A stretch of 64,000 bases of DNA from contig OZ025671.1 of assembly GCA_964019335.1 (NCBI GenBank), forward strand, positions 496,001 to 560,000, given 5' to 3'. Below, one piece after another: positions 1 to 9,010 of the stretch. Source of the stretch: Diplonema japonicum. Lineage: Eukaryota; Euglenozoa; Diplonemea; Diplonemida; Diplonemidae. The notes below the pieces were generated by a model. The model worked only from the letters and a program-made list of their open reading frames with translations, made no database searches and was not told where the DNA came from. The position numbers were made by a program, and so were the translations under genes. How positions within the stretch are numbered: the first letter of the stretch is position 1; each line of letters starts with the position of its first letter.

Positions 1-842
1 CGTGTACTTTAATGGACTCAATTCGGCCAGTTTTAATCTTGAAACACGAGGCGTCAAGTGGTGTTTTCTTGGGGGGGGCAGGAGGGGCTCGTTTTGCGAG
101 ATTTTCACTGCACCATCTCCTGGCAGTGAGAGACACCCTTTTACACAACATATGTATATTTTTTTTTTTTCTGGGTAAGAGAAAAAAGAATTTTTTTTTT
201 CTTGAATAAAAAAATAAATAAAAATGGGTGGGAGGAAACAGAAAAGAGCAGAGGAAAAAAAAAAAATAAAAAATAAAAAAAATCGAGGCCGGATATCCGT
301 TAACACTATAGTCTTCTTCCCTTTTCTTTTTTTTTTTCTTTGTTAAATACCGCATTTCGTACTTATTATGGAACAGGAAAAGTACCAAATCTGTCCAAAT
401 TAAATTTCGTAGACCAAATCGGTTTTTCGAAATTGAAGAAGTTCCATAATTTTTGTTGTTTCAAAATAATTTTTCGTTCCATATTAAGTAAGTACAAACT
501 CGGATATTTATTCTTCCTTTTTTTCCTTTGCAGTGTATTACTATAATCCCCTCCTCCCGTTTTTGCTATATTCTTTTTTTTTTTCTTTTCCCAAAATTCT
601 TCTTCATTTTCCCCACTTTCTTCCTCTGTTACCTACTAACCCATGTGTTTCAAAACGATATAAAAAAAAAAAAATAATGAAAAAAGAAAACACTCAAATT
701 TCGACTTTTTTAGTTTTTGCTTCGCTCTCGTTTTTTTTTTCTTTCTTTTTTTTCTTCTCACTTCGTTGGACTTTATTTTCTTTTTTTTTTTCTGTTGTTT
801 CTTCTCCTGAGATAAAAGAAGGGAAGGAATACAAGGGCAAAA

Positions 843-890
<48 letters not shown>

Positions 891-987
891 GGGCACTTTT
901 GTTTTTTTTTTTTTTTTTCTTCATCTTTTCTTCCCCCGCACAACACTAAATAAAAAAAAAAAAAATAATAATAATCAAAAAACCTGC
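1..987. other. Gene-free AT-rich spacer at the window edge
   Basis: I see no supportable gene here. The stretch is dominated by runs of T and A, including an A-run of about 45 bases near 846-889. The open frames that cross it are lysine or phenylalanine runs produced by those homopolymers. The minus-strand gene to the right ends at 988. Confidence 0.7.
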
Positions 988-1045
988 TTAGTAAGGAACG
1001 TAGCCAGAAGACTTAGCGAAAGTGACTTGGCCACCCTTGTTCACG

Positions 1046-1102
<57 letters not shown>

Positions 1103-2011
1103 ATTTTCTCATCCCGATTCCCCGCTCATACCGCTTAGTCAAGCCGTCACCAAGATGAGTAGTCTTTGCGCCCTTGCCCCCTTTGGTGCCTTTGGAGCCC
1201 TTCCCCCCCTTGCTGGCGAAGGCGCCCTTACCCTTAGATCCTGCGACACGGCCTTTAATTTGTTTCTGGATGATTTCCGTATTTCTTTTTGCGTTCGCAC
1301 TTGCACCGGCTGTGCCAGCACCACCACCACGGCCCCTGTTACCCTTCCCGGCACCCCCCCTGCCGGTAGAGGCGGGCGGCGGTGTGGATTTAGGACTTGT
1401 CCAGCTAGACAGCATTTCGATATTCTTCATGTGCACTGTAATCATGTGAAATCTTTTTACAGTCCGTGCTGTTTGGCTCAACGACCCATACATGTCCATC
1501 TGGGAAGTGGGTTATTCTCTTTTTCCCTCTCTTGCATACCCCTGCACCCACTCCAGTGTAAAACGCCAGGAACACAGTTTTTGTGTGATCGACGTTTTCT
1601 TTTCTCAGACAATCCGCAATTTGGTCCACTCGGTTCGGAAGGGTCCTCGCTTCTTCCCTATTTTTTTTTTTTTTATTTTTTTTATTTGTTCAAAATAAAA
1701 TATTCGCACCTTGTTTCAGAAACATCGACCACCAAGTTCCATCCCTTCAAAGGCTCGTGGGTGGACCCAAAGGTGACCTTGGCACCCTGTGCAATCAATG
1801 GAGCGATGAGTTCCTTTACGTTCTTCGGTCCCTGAATGTCCATTGCAAGATAATCGACGGTACAGTACTCGGCACCCCTGCCAGAGGTGTATCTAATAGG
1901 ACCAGCCTGTGTCCCTGCTGTAAGCAGCCTGCCCAGCGCGGCAGCCGCATGACCTGAAACACCTTCACGCTGCGGAAGCGTTCGGCTGTTGGGTCCTCCT
2001 CCCTTACTCAT
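988..2011 (-). CDS. Uncharacterised 286-residue protein with a basic Gly/Lys/Arg-rich tail, four exons
   Basis: I do not recognise this protein. Four exons join in frame: 2011-1710, 1657-1461, 1435-1132 and 1045-988. They are separated by introns of 52, 25 and 86 nt that all obey GT...AG. The start is an ATG preceded by an A-run. Residues 1 to about 165 look globular, while roughly 180-270 is a low-complexity Gly/Lys/Arg/Ala region with GRGG and repeated GGKG motifs, as in nucleic-acid-binding tails. The last intron consists mostly of a (CA)n microsatellite, and the final exon adds the C-terminus ending in GYVPY. The 25-nt intron (1460-1436) is the smallest in the window. The joins are well supported by frame; the function is unknown. 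Confidence 0.6.
1047..1099. repeat. (GT)n microsatellite inside an intron
   Basis: About 26 GT units. On the minus (coding) strand this is a CA repeat filling most of the 86-nt last intron (1131-1046) of the gene at 988-2011. The repeat's own CACAG end provides the splice acceptor. Confidence 0.9.
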
Positions 2012-2123
2012 TTTTTTTTTTCTCTCTCGCTCTTTTTTTTTTTTTTTGGAAGAGAAAAAAAAAAAAAAAAAAATGGGGGGGAAAAGCAGGACGTGACACT
2101 CTTCTTATTATTTTTCCCCCTTT

Positions 2124-2627
2124 CTAATTCTGATTCACAATGTCGATCCCCATCCAAAATTCACCCTTGTTGTTGTATTTCTGACTCATAATAGACAACT
2201 GTTGAGAATCGATACCGAACTCCTCCTTCGCAAGGTTGATAACGAAGTCCATGTACTCAGGCTCGGTGGTGTAAAGCTTCTTGGGTTTAGACCAAGGGAA
2301 CCAACACCGAGAAAACTCATCTGTAGTAAATGCTGCGGTGTACGGTGCCTCCCCGGTTTTATTTTTGTAAGGTTCAAAAAGGTACTCTCGCAGGTACTTT
2401 CCTGTTTGTTCTTTGCAGTCTTGCATCCGGACCCCATCTATCATGGTTTGCCCCATTTTTAACCTTTCATTCCCTTCTTCCCCCACAACAGCTTTCCTTT
2501 CCCATGCTTCTTCCCAGGATAGATTGTTCCACATGCTACCGTACACAAAATGATTAGTTCCTGTTTCTTCACACAGTTGGTGTGAATTGAAACCAATCCT
2601 GCCGGGGATTGAGGGTATTGCGCCCAT
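2124..2627 (-). CDS. Uncharacterised 167-residue protein
   Basis: An intact frame begins at an ATG directly after an A-rich, purine-rich leader; the frame extends further upstream only as homopolymer translation. The product is soluble, mixed alpha/beta in composition, with aromatic-rich segments such as WNNLSWEEAWER and FWMGIDIVNQN near the C-terminus, and no signal peptide or membrane segment. I recognise no family. Its start is 113 nt from the end of the gene on its left's first exon boundary (2011), in the same orientation, so the two could share a promoter region, but nothing links their functions. An additional 5' exon cannot be excluded. Confidence 0.5.
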   Translation of the reverse strand: MGAIPSIPGRIGFNSHQLCEETGTNHFVYGSMWNNLSWEEAWERKAVVGEEGNERLKMGQTMIDGVRMQDCKEQTGKYLREYLFEPYKNKTGEAPYTAAFTTDEFSRCWFPWSKPKKLYTTEPEYMDFVINLAKEEFGIDSQQLSIMSQKYNNKGEFWMGIDIVNQN

Positions 2628-3156
2628 CTTTCTTTTTTTTTTCCCTCCCCCCTCTGGGGTTGTAGCGGTAGAGGAAGAGAAGAGAAAAAAAAAAAGAAGA
2701 AAAAAAAAGTACGAGAAGATTGAACAAAACAAATATAAAAAAAACCCCCAAAAGACCGTCGTGCGTTCCATACACTCTTCCCTCTTCCCCCTCTCTTTTT
2801 TTTTTCTCTCCCTCAAGAAGAAAAAAAAAAGGGGGGGAAGGGGGGTTTTTTTTTTGCAGAATAGTTATTTCATCAATGCACATTGTTAACATAAGGGGCA
2901 AACAAAAAAAAAAAATCGTGTGTATTTTTCAAACAAAAAAAGAGGAGGAATTGGCCGTTGTTTGAGACAGTTTTTAAACCCCCCCCAAAAAAAAACACAA
3001 GGTTATTTTTGCCAACGTTTCCCCCTTTCTTTTGGAAAAAAAAAAAGAAGGGGGAGGTTCACACTCTTCTCTCACTATATTTTTTTTTTTTTTTCACGAG
3101 GGAAAGAAAACGCAACAACACTCTTTTTTTTTCTCTATTTTTTTACTCCCCCCTCT
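2628..3156. other. Homopolymer-rich spacer
   Basis: Runs of A, T, G and C with no supportable gene. The open frames are homopolymer-driven. It separates the AP-1 sigma gene from the small unknown gene at 2124-2627. Confidence 0.6.
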
Positions 3157-3183
3157 TTAGTCTTTTCCATCCGCCTGTGTGTG

Positions 3184-3256
<73 letters not shown>

Positions 3257-3692
3257 AACATACATCCAACAAAGCACCCTGCTGATTAAACAGCCGAATA
3301 ATGGTACGTTTCGAAGATTCTTGTAGTTCCCCAGCTGCAATGACCTCATCTAGGATGTAGTAGGCCTTATTGAAATTGAATATGAGGTCCAATTCACACA
3401 CGTGACCGAAGTACTTGTCAAGCGATTCAACAAAGTGCTGCAGAATTTCGAGAGAGATTAGTTCGTTATCGTCCTTGTCCACACCCGCGACAAAATATAA
3501 GGAGGCGTACTTTCTCCACACTATTTTGAAGTCCTTCCACTCCAAGAAATTGCAGGACTTGCTCAGCCTGCCTATGACCATCGAGCTGATGTCACGAACA
3601 GCTTTCGATTTTTCCTTTGTGGAGAACGGGGAGTACCATTTTGCAAGGCGAACCTTCCCTTGCCGGGAAATAAGCAGGATAAATTGAATCAT
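3157..3692 (-). CDS. AP1S: Clathrin adaptor complex AP-1 sigma subunit
   Basis: Small (sigma) chain of the AP-1 adaptor, which sorts cargo into clathrin-coated vesicles at the trans-Golgi network and endosomes. The 148-residue product runs from MIQFILLISRQGKVRL through FLEWKDFKIVWRKYASLYF to DKYFGHVCELDLIFNF and YYILDEVIAAG, matching the Clat_adaptor_s fold from end to end; family members are usually 140-160 residues. Exon 1 is 3692-3264 and a six-codon last exon is 3174-3157. They are joined by an 89-nt intron (3263-3175) with a GTATGT donor and a body made of an A-run plus a CA repeat. Without splicing the frame would continue into a long polylysine, which is not credible. AP-1 is favoured over AP-2 sigma by the FLEWKDFK and VCELDLIFNF wording. 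Confidence 0.92.
3176..3255. repeat. (GT)n plus T-run inside the AP-1 sigma intron
   Basis: Eleven or so GT units followed by a T-run of about 57 bases. On the coding strand this reads A-run then CA repeat and makes up nearly the whole 89-nt intron. The layout resembles the intron of the gene at 988-2011. Confidence 0.9.
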
Positions 3693-3816
3693 TTTTTTTT
3701 CCCCCCTCCTCCCCTCCTTTTTTTTTTTTAAAACCGGAAAAACCCCAGGAAAAAAAAAAAAAAAAAACCCGGAAAAAAGGGAGGATTTCCCATTTTTTTT
3801 TTTTTAAATTCTCCGT

Positions 3817-4800
3817 TCACTCATCATCGTCGCTGCTTTCAAACCCGTGGGAAAATTTTCCCTTAGCGCGTTTTTTTTTGTTTTGTTTAACCGATTCCGC
3901 CAGCTTCCCCGCCTCGGCCACAGCTTTCGCCTTTGTCTTGTCCTTGCACTCACAGCATATATCGTAATCACAATCCGAGCATCTATGCAGCTTGTGCTCT
4001 ATCGCAGCATCGCATTCGTCACAAATGTTGAAGTCGAAGCCCGTCATGGAGGAGCCCACCCTGCCGACAACCATGGGTTTCAATGGGTGGCTGTTGGGGC
4101 AGAGGGAAGGGTTGTTTCCTTTTCGCTTGCCGAGGACGGAGGATAAGGCGTCCTTGGTAGAGTTTGTGGAGGTTTCAAGGGAAGCGGCTTCATCTTCTAT
4201 GACCTCCTGCACCTTACGCTCACGGTCCTCTTGCTGGTCCCGTGCTGTGTTTGCTTTAGATTCTCTTTCGTAAGATTTCAACATTCTCTCGTGCCGTTGT
4301 TGTCTCCGCTTCTGCTCACTGATAGAAAGCACACCACCGACTTCGAGAAGTGTGGCGTCGTCAGCATTGTCTTCACCTTTCGCCCATCGTTGCAAAGCTT
4401 CTACTTGCCGTTCATGGCGTACCCGTTGTCCTAATAGATTTCTGCAAGCGTCAAACGAGACAGTTTTTTGTGTTGAATTTTTCCCCTTCGCCTTCAACAT
4501 GTTACCGAAACCACCTTTACCCGCACGCAGACGAAGCGCCACATTGAAGACATAACTGTCGCTTATATATTGCGGGATCCTTGCAACCCCATGGTGGCCT
4601 AGCTTTAGAACCGATTTCGGTACACCGAACAGCTTCTTCACCAAATGCGGCACGCAATCTGTTGAAGCTTCGAAAGGAACGTAGCCTAGGTGGAACGTTT
4701 TACCCGTTAAAAACTTCAGCGATATCAGTCTTGTGTTTCCCCCGACCGTTTTGGGTATTGTCTCATGCCTGTGTTCCATGGTGTTGATGCCACAGTTCAT
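3817..4800 (-). CDS. SDE2: SDE2-like replication/splicing factor with C-terminal zinc-binding module
   Basis: SDE2 is made as a precursor with an N-terminal ubiquitin-like fold that is cleaved off; the rest acts in pre-mRNA splicing and genome maintenance. In this 327-residue product the ubiquitin-like part is about residues 24-92, followed by the diagnostic RLRAGKGGFGNML segment (about 91-103) and the conserved FDACRNLLGQRVRHE. The usual GG before KGGFG is AG here, so cleavage may differ. A charged helical middle follows. Residues about 230-295 contain paired cysteines (CPNSHPL, ICDECD, HRCSDCDYDICCEC) typical of a C1/ZZ-type zinc-binding module, unusual for SDE2. The tail is acidic, ending SSDDDE. 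The first ATG in the frame (4800) is the start. Confidence 0.8.
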   Translation of the reverse strand: MNCGINTMEHRHETIPKTVGGNTRLISLKFLTGKTFHLGYVPFEASTDCVPHLVKKLFGVPKSVLKLGHHGVARIPQYISDSYVFNVALRLRAGKGGFGNMLKAKGKNSTQKTVSFDACRNLLGQRVRHERQVEALQRWAKGEDNADDATLLEVGGVLSISEQKRRQQRHERMLKSYERESKANTARDQQEDRERKVQEVIEDEAASLETSTNSTKDALSSVLGKRKGNNPSLCPNSHPLKPMVVGRVGSSMTGFDFNICDECDAAIEHKLHRCSDCDYDICCECKDKTKAKAVAEAGKLAESVKQNKKKRAKGKFSHGFESSDDDE

Positions 4801-5125
4801 CTTGTTTGTCGACGGTCCAGGTGATCGCAACGTAAGAGACGAGAACGGCTACTACGAGAACCCCGAAGTGTCTGTAGGTTGCTTTTTGGTGGCGAATCTG
4901 GACCTCTTCTCTCTTTGCCTCGTGGTAGTTTTTCTCTTTTTCGTGTGTTAACAGAAGCCTAACACCGGATTCTGTATTTTTTTTGTTTGTTTTTTTTTTT
5001 GTTCTCCCATACTATTTTCAAGAGTTATGCACTGGCTTTTGTAAACAGAGCCTCCTGGGTTGTCCTCGCTTTTTGGTAGAACTGTAAACTGCGATCCGTC
5101 TGAACGGTATGTTACGCTACTGTGT

Positions 5126-5157
<32 letters not shown>

Positions 5158-5637
5158 ATTGGTACATACGACTTACCCACTATCAGGTCCCTTTCAGTCC
5201 TTTCCCCCGAGCAGCACCTCAGTTGCCTCGCGACAGTGCCTTCGTGAAGGTTTGTTTCCTCCCCTCTTTTTTTTTTTTTTTTTGCCCTACTCATACCGAG
5301 TCGCAAGGTTGCTGCCTTTCCAAACAGTCCTGTTAACCGCGCTATTTTTTTTGATGCAAATTCACTGTGAACAAAGCTGATTTGAAAGCCGGTATATATA
5401 CATAAAAAAAAAAAAAGATACAACTAAAACACGAGCACACGCACAGATGAAATCATCATCAATATATTAAAAAAAAAAAAAGAGAGAGAGAAAGAGAATA
5501 GGGGGGGGGAAAGAAAACGTAACGTAGTTCCTTCCCCCCCCCCCCCCCCCCCTCCCCCATCGAGGATGGAAAAACGGGAGGAAAACATCATGAAAACAAA
5601 AAAAAAAAAAAAAAAAAAAAAACAAAAAAAAACTTTG
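4801..5637. other. Spacer, possibly holding a short split gene (about 5400-5000, minus strand)
   Basis: Mostly homopolymer DNA, but 5000-5400 contains GC-richer islands. On the minus strand these read as short coding-like pieces (LTGLFGKAATLRL, then GTVARQLRCCSGERTER) separated by A-rich segments that begin GTATGAG and GTAAGTC, as introns do elsewhere in the window. I could not find a convincing start or recognise a family, so I do not call a gene. The interval 5405-5637 holds only A, G and C runs. Confidence 0.3.
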
Positions 5638-8600
5638 CTACTGGCGTGTTGCCCTCTCTACAAGCCCAATAAGCGATCTCCAGGAAACACCAGTTGAGTT
5701 CGAAAGCCCAACTTCACAAGTACGGGAAGTCGAGTAACAGGGCATAGAAGAAGAAGGTGAAGGTACGAGGTTCTGCAAGGATGACAACGGGAGTTCTGGG
5801 AAGCGCAACCCGCGGTCACCGGCAGTCCCGCAGCACGGTATGTTGGTGGGGTGCACAGTGGTAGCACAACGGTTAGCGATATCCATGAATAGAGACGCAG
5901 ACCCCATTTTCTTTGAAGAGCAAGGCACGTGGACCATAGCTTCCTTCTCGACCCTTTTCCAGACGAGCTCCTTTCTGATGTGCCACAAGAACTGTACTGG
6001 GTCGTAAACCATCAGCCCGCCTTCATTGAAAGCCTTAACGCATGGCGAGGTCTCGCAGACAATGGGGATCTTCCCGTTCTGAGAGGCCGTTTGTAGGATC
6101 TTTACAGCGTCGTTTCTTTTCGCGTTGCCCACCCCGCAGCACCCCCTGCTATCGAACATCATTCCGCAGCACATTGACGATGCCTGCTTCGGGATCACCA
6201 CTTCATACCCGGCGCGCTCCATGATCTTTATCATGGTTTCCCTGCTGTCTTCATCCTGCTTTGCTGGGCCCATCATCCTCGCCACGCACGATGGGTAGTA
6301 TATCACCTTTCGCCCATCCCCTTGTGTTGCAACCTTCGGCATCTTCCTTGCCGGTCCCGGAATGTGTTCTGTGTACACCGGTCCCGTGGACCCCACCACC
6401 GTCCTCATTAGTTTACTCCCCGCCTTTAATGGTTTGTCTCCACCTATAGTGCGCAGTACTTTCACGGCCGTTAAGACAAGCCTTGTCATCGCGGCGGTAA
6501 CTCTGAAGTTGTTCGCCAGCATCGAAGCGATAAGTCTTGTGACGCCTTGGTCGCGCTTTCTTTCCGTCTGCCTGATGGTTTTGATCAACTTCCCCGTGTC
6601 GATGGATACGGGGCACTTCTCTTGGCACATCCCGTCCGCAGCGCAGGTCTGGTCCCCGTTGTACGCATACCCCTTCTCGAACTCCCACAGTCTTGAGGTG
6701 TCCTCTTTTGTCGGGTTTTTCAGAGCCTTCAGCCTTGCCATCTCCCTGTAGGTGGTGATCCTCTGACGCGGCGTCATTGTCAAGTCTTTCGACGGGCAGT
6801 TCGACTCGCAGAAGCCACACTCGATGCACCTGTCGATCAGGTCGTGCGCAGGAGGCATCACTTTCAGGGACTTCACATGCACGTGAGGGTCGTCATTCAG
6901 AAGCACTCCCGGGTTCAGCAGGTACAGCGGGTCAAAAAGGCTTTTCACGCTCTTCATAACCTCGTAGGCTTTGCTGCCCCACTCCATCTCCACATACGAG
7001 GCGATGTTGCGCCCTGTACCGTGCTCTCCTTTCAGCGAGCCTTGGTACCTCTTGGCCACAATGTCGCCCATGGAGTTCATCATGGCGGAGTACTGCTCTA
7101 GATCGGCGTCGCTGTTGAAACTCTGCGAGAACAGCAGATGGAGGTTCCCGTCCAAGGCGTGGCCGAAGATACAAGCGTCGGGGTAGTTGTGCGTCTTGAA
7201 CATCTGGATCAGGTCAAGCGTCATATCTGCCAGATGATGGATGGGACACGCTACGTCCTCGATGAGCATCACAGTCCCTTTCTTTCTCGCACCGCCCACC
7301 TTGGGGATCAGCCCCTTGCGCATGTCCCACAGCACATTGAACACGGCAGGGTCGAAGTGGAACTCGTTGGCCTTCATATCGTCGTTCAGGAATTGGATGC
7401 CCTTCTCTTCCAGCAGGGTCCAGCACGCCTCGATCTTCTCTTTCACACCTGCCTCTGTGGGAGCCCGCACTTCAACTAGTACACCGGCAGCATCTTCAGA
7501 ACAACCCATCACACCCTTTACCACCTTTGGGAATTTCGTATCTTTTTCACCTTCCCTCAAGCTCGCCCTGTCGAACAGCTCTGCAGCGTCAACGTACCCC
7601 TGCACCTTGAGGAGGGCGGTGGCGGAGCACGCTGCATGCATATTGGGGAACATTAGGAACGCAGATGCCCGGTGCGGGTGTTCAGGAACAGTGCGGTAGG
7701 ACACCTTGCTGAGGAAAGCTAAGGTGCCCTCGCTACCGACAAGGATCTTTTTGAGGATTTCGATGGGTTCGTTGGGGGAGTGGTCGACGAGGGCATTGAT
7801 GGAGTACCCGGTGGTGCACTTGATCTTGAACTTCTTGCTGATCGTGGCGACAAGTGACTCGTCGGACTGAACAGACGCAGCAAGAGAGGAGAGCCCCTCA
7901 AGGAGAGGGGCGTGAGAGGTGGTGAAGGAAGCCACACTGGCAGGGTCCGACGTGTCTAAAATAGTTCCGTCAAGGAGCACAACCCGAATGTCCTGCATGG
8001 TGTGGTAGGTGTTCTGGTCAACCCCGCAGCACATGCCGGACGAGTTGTTGTTGAAGATCCCGCCTATCATGCACGACTCTAACGATGCAGGGTCGGGCCC
8101 AAGCTTCATCTGGGGAACATTGTGTTTTATCGAGAAATCTTTTAATAGTGAGTTGACTTCGCCTCCGATGAGACCCGGCTCTAGAGTAATCGAGCGGCCG
8201 GAGTCGTGAATGGTGTGTCTCCGCCATTTCTTTCCCGCGTGTGAAATCTTGATCAAAACTGAATCGGTGATGGCCTGCCCAGACAGCGATGTCCCGGCTG
8301 CTCGGAATGTAACGGGTGTGTTGCACTCCCGAGCGTGTTGCAGCACCATTTGCACTTCGCTTTCGTCGTGAACTTTAACTACGACCTTCGGGTTGAGTCT
8401 GTAGAAGGACGCGTCTGTCCCGTAGGCGAAGAGCCTTAAAGGGTCTGTGATGACACGGTCATCTGCACCTTTCAAATCCTTGGAAACCTTTTTAATAAAT
8501 CTACTGTACCTCCCGTCGTCCACACGCTTCCCGTCTTTATTCTGCCAAGCCCCTGCAAACTTTTCCTTCCCGGCACCATACACACACGACTCCAGGGTCA

Positions 8601-8640
8601 ACTTAAACTTCGCGCTTCGCAATATCGGCGTAAGCCGCAT
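5638..8640 (-). CDS. D-lactate dehydrogenase-type FAD/Fe-S oxidoreductase (FAD-linked oxidase fused to GlpC-like module)
   Basis: A single intron-free frame of 1000 residues, matching the large bacterial 'FAD-binding and (Fe-S)-binding' D-lactate / 2-hydroxyacid dehydrogenases. Order of domains: an FAD_binding_4 PCMH module with TFRAAGTSLSGQ at about 111-122 and GGIFNNNSSGMCCG near 205; the FAD-oxidase C-terminal domain with HALDGNLHLLF near 492; two ferredoxin-type cysteine clusters, CIECGFCESNCP at about 605 and CAADGMCQEKCP near 665; and two CCG-type domains, with YPSCVARM/MCCG near 785-820 and CCGTAGDRG near 934. The C-terminal YSTSRTCEVGL is also conserved. It should oxidise D-lactate or a related hydroxyacid, passing electrons through the clusters to a quinone or other carrier. 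The architecture is typically bacterial, so ancient lateral transfer is possible. The first ATG in frame was chosen; a short basic/hydroxylated N-terminus could target a mitochondrion-related organelle. Confidence 0.88.
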   Translation of the reverse strand: MRLTPILRSAKFKLTLESCVYGAGKEKFAGAWQNKDGKRVDDGRYSRFIKKVSKDLKGADDRVITDPLRLFAYGTDASFYRLNPKVVVKVHDESEVQMVLQHARECNTPVTFRAAGTSLSGQAITDSVLIKISHAGKKWRRHTIHDSGRSITLEPGLIGGEVNSLLKDFSIKHNVPQMKLGPDPASLESCMIGGIFNNNSSGMCCGVDQNTYHTMQDIRVVLLDGTILDTSDPASVASFTTSHAPLLEGLSSLAASVQSDESLVATISKKFKIKCTTGYSINALVDHSPNEPIEILKKILVGSEGTLAFLSKVSYRTVPEHPHRASAFLMFPNMHAACSATALLKVQGYVDAAELFDRASLREGEKDTKFPKVVKGVMGCSEDAAGVLVEVRAPTEAGVKEKIEACWTLLEEKGIQFLNDDMKANEFHFDPAVFNVLWDMRKGLIPKVGGARKKGTVMLIEDVACPIHHLADMTLDLIQMFKTHNYPDACIFGHALDGNLHLLFSQSFNSDADLEQYSAMMNSMGDIVAKRYQGSLKGEHGTGRNIASYVEMEWGSKAYEVMKSVKSLFDPLYLLNPGVLLNDDPHVHVKSLKVMPPAHDLIDRCIECGFCESNCPSKDLTMTPRQRITTYREMARLKALKNPTKEDTSRLWEFEKGYAYNGDQTCAADGMCQEKCPVSIDTGKLIKTIRQTERKRDQGVTRLIASMLANNFRVTAAMTRLVLTAVKVLRTIGGDKPLKAGSKLMRTVVGSTGPVYTEHIPGPARKMPKVATQGDGRKVIYYPSCVARMMGPAKQDEDSRETMIKIMERAGYEVVIPKQASSMCCGMMFDSRGCCGVGNAKRNDAVKILQTASQNGKIPIVCETSPCVKAFNEGGLMVYDPVQFLWHIRKELVWKRVEKEAMVHVPCSSKKMGSASLFMDIANRCATTVHPTNIPCCGTAGDRGLRFPELPLSSLQNLVPSPSSSMPCYSTSRTCEVGLSNSTGVSWRSLIGLVERATRQ

Positions 8641-9010
8641 GGCTTCTTCTTTTTCTTTCTTCTTTTTCCTCTCTCCTTGAGGCAATGTTAGGTATTAGGG
8701 GCGGAGAAAAATGAATGAAATAGGAATGTTCAAACAAACACACACAAAAGGGAAGAGAAAAAAAAAGGGGGGAATAGGAAATCTAAGAATCTAAACCTTT
8801 TTTTTTTGAGTGGGTAGAATGAGGTCATTATTATTAAATTTTTCTTCTCTTTCCTCTATACCGCGTCCCCTTAATTCAGGTTTTTAAAAAAAAGGGGAGG
8901 GGGGGGGGGGGGGGGGGAACTCTACTCAAAGAAAAAAAAAAGAAAACTCGGTAGTGTCACAAAACTCTGCATGAGAGCTGCAAAAAAAAAAAGTTCTAGT
9001 TCTAATAATT
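8641..9010. other. Homopolymer spacer
   Basis: No gene seen. Runs of A, T and a G-run near 8894-8918. Just upstream of the dehydrogenase start the coding strand is a purine tract of GAAGAAA type. Confidence 0.6.

Noticed and set aside
533-949. Overlapping Phe-, Ser- and Lys-rich frames on both strands
   Set aside because: Produced by T- and A-runs; no domain, start context or codon structure.
1050-1835. Plus-strand frame beginning with alternating Val-Cys
   Set aside because: Translation of the GT repeat followed by the antisense of a spliced minus-strand gene.
5638-5867. Apparent second frame over the C-terminus of the dehydrogenase, suggesting a frameshift
   Set aside because: The main frame continues with YSTSRTCEVGL and the CCG motif in the right order, so the gene is intact and the other frame is a shadow.
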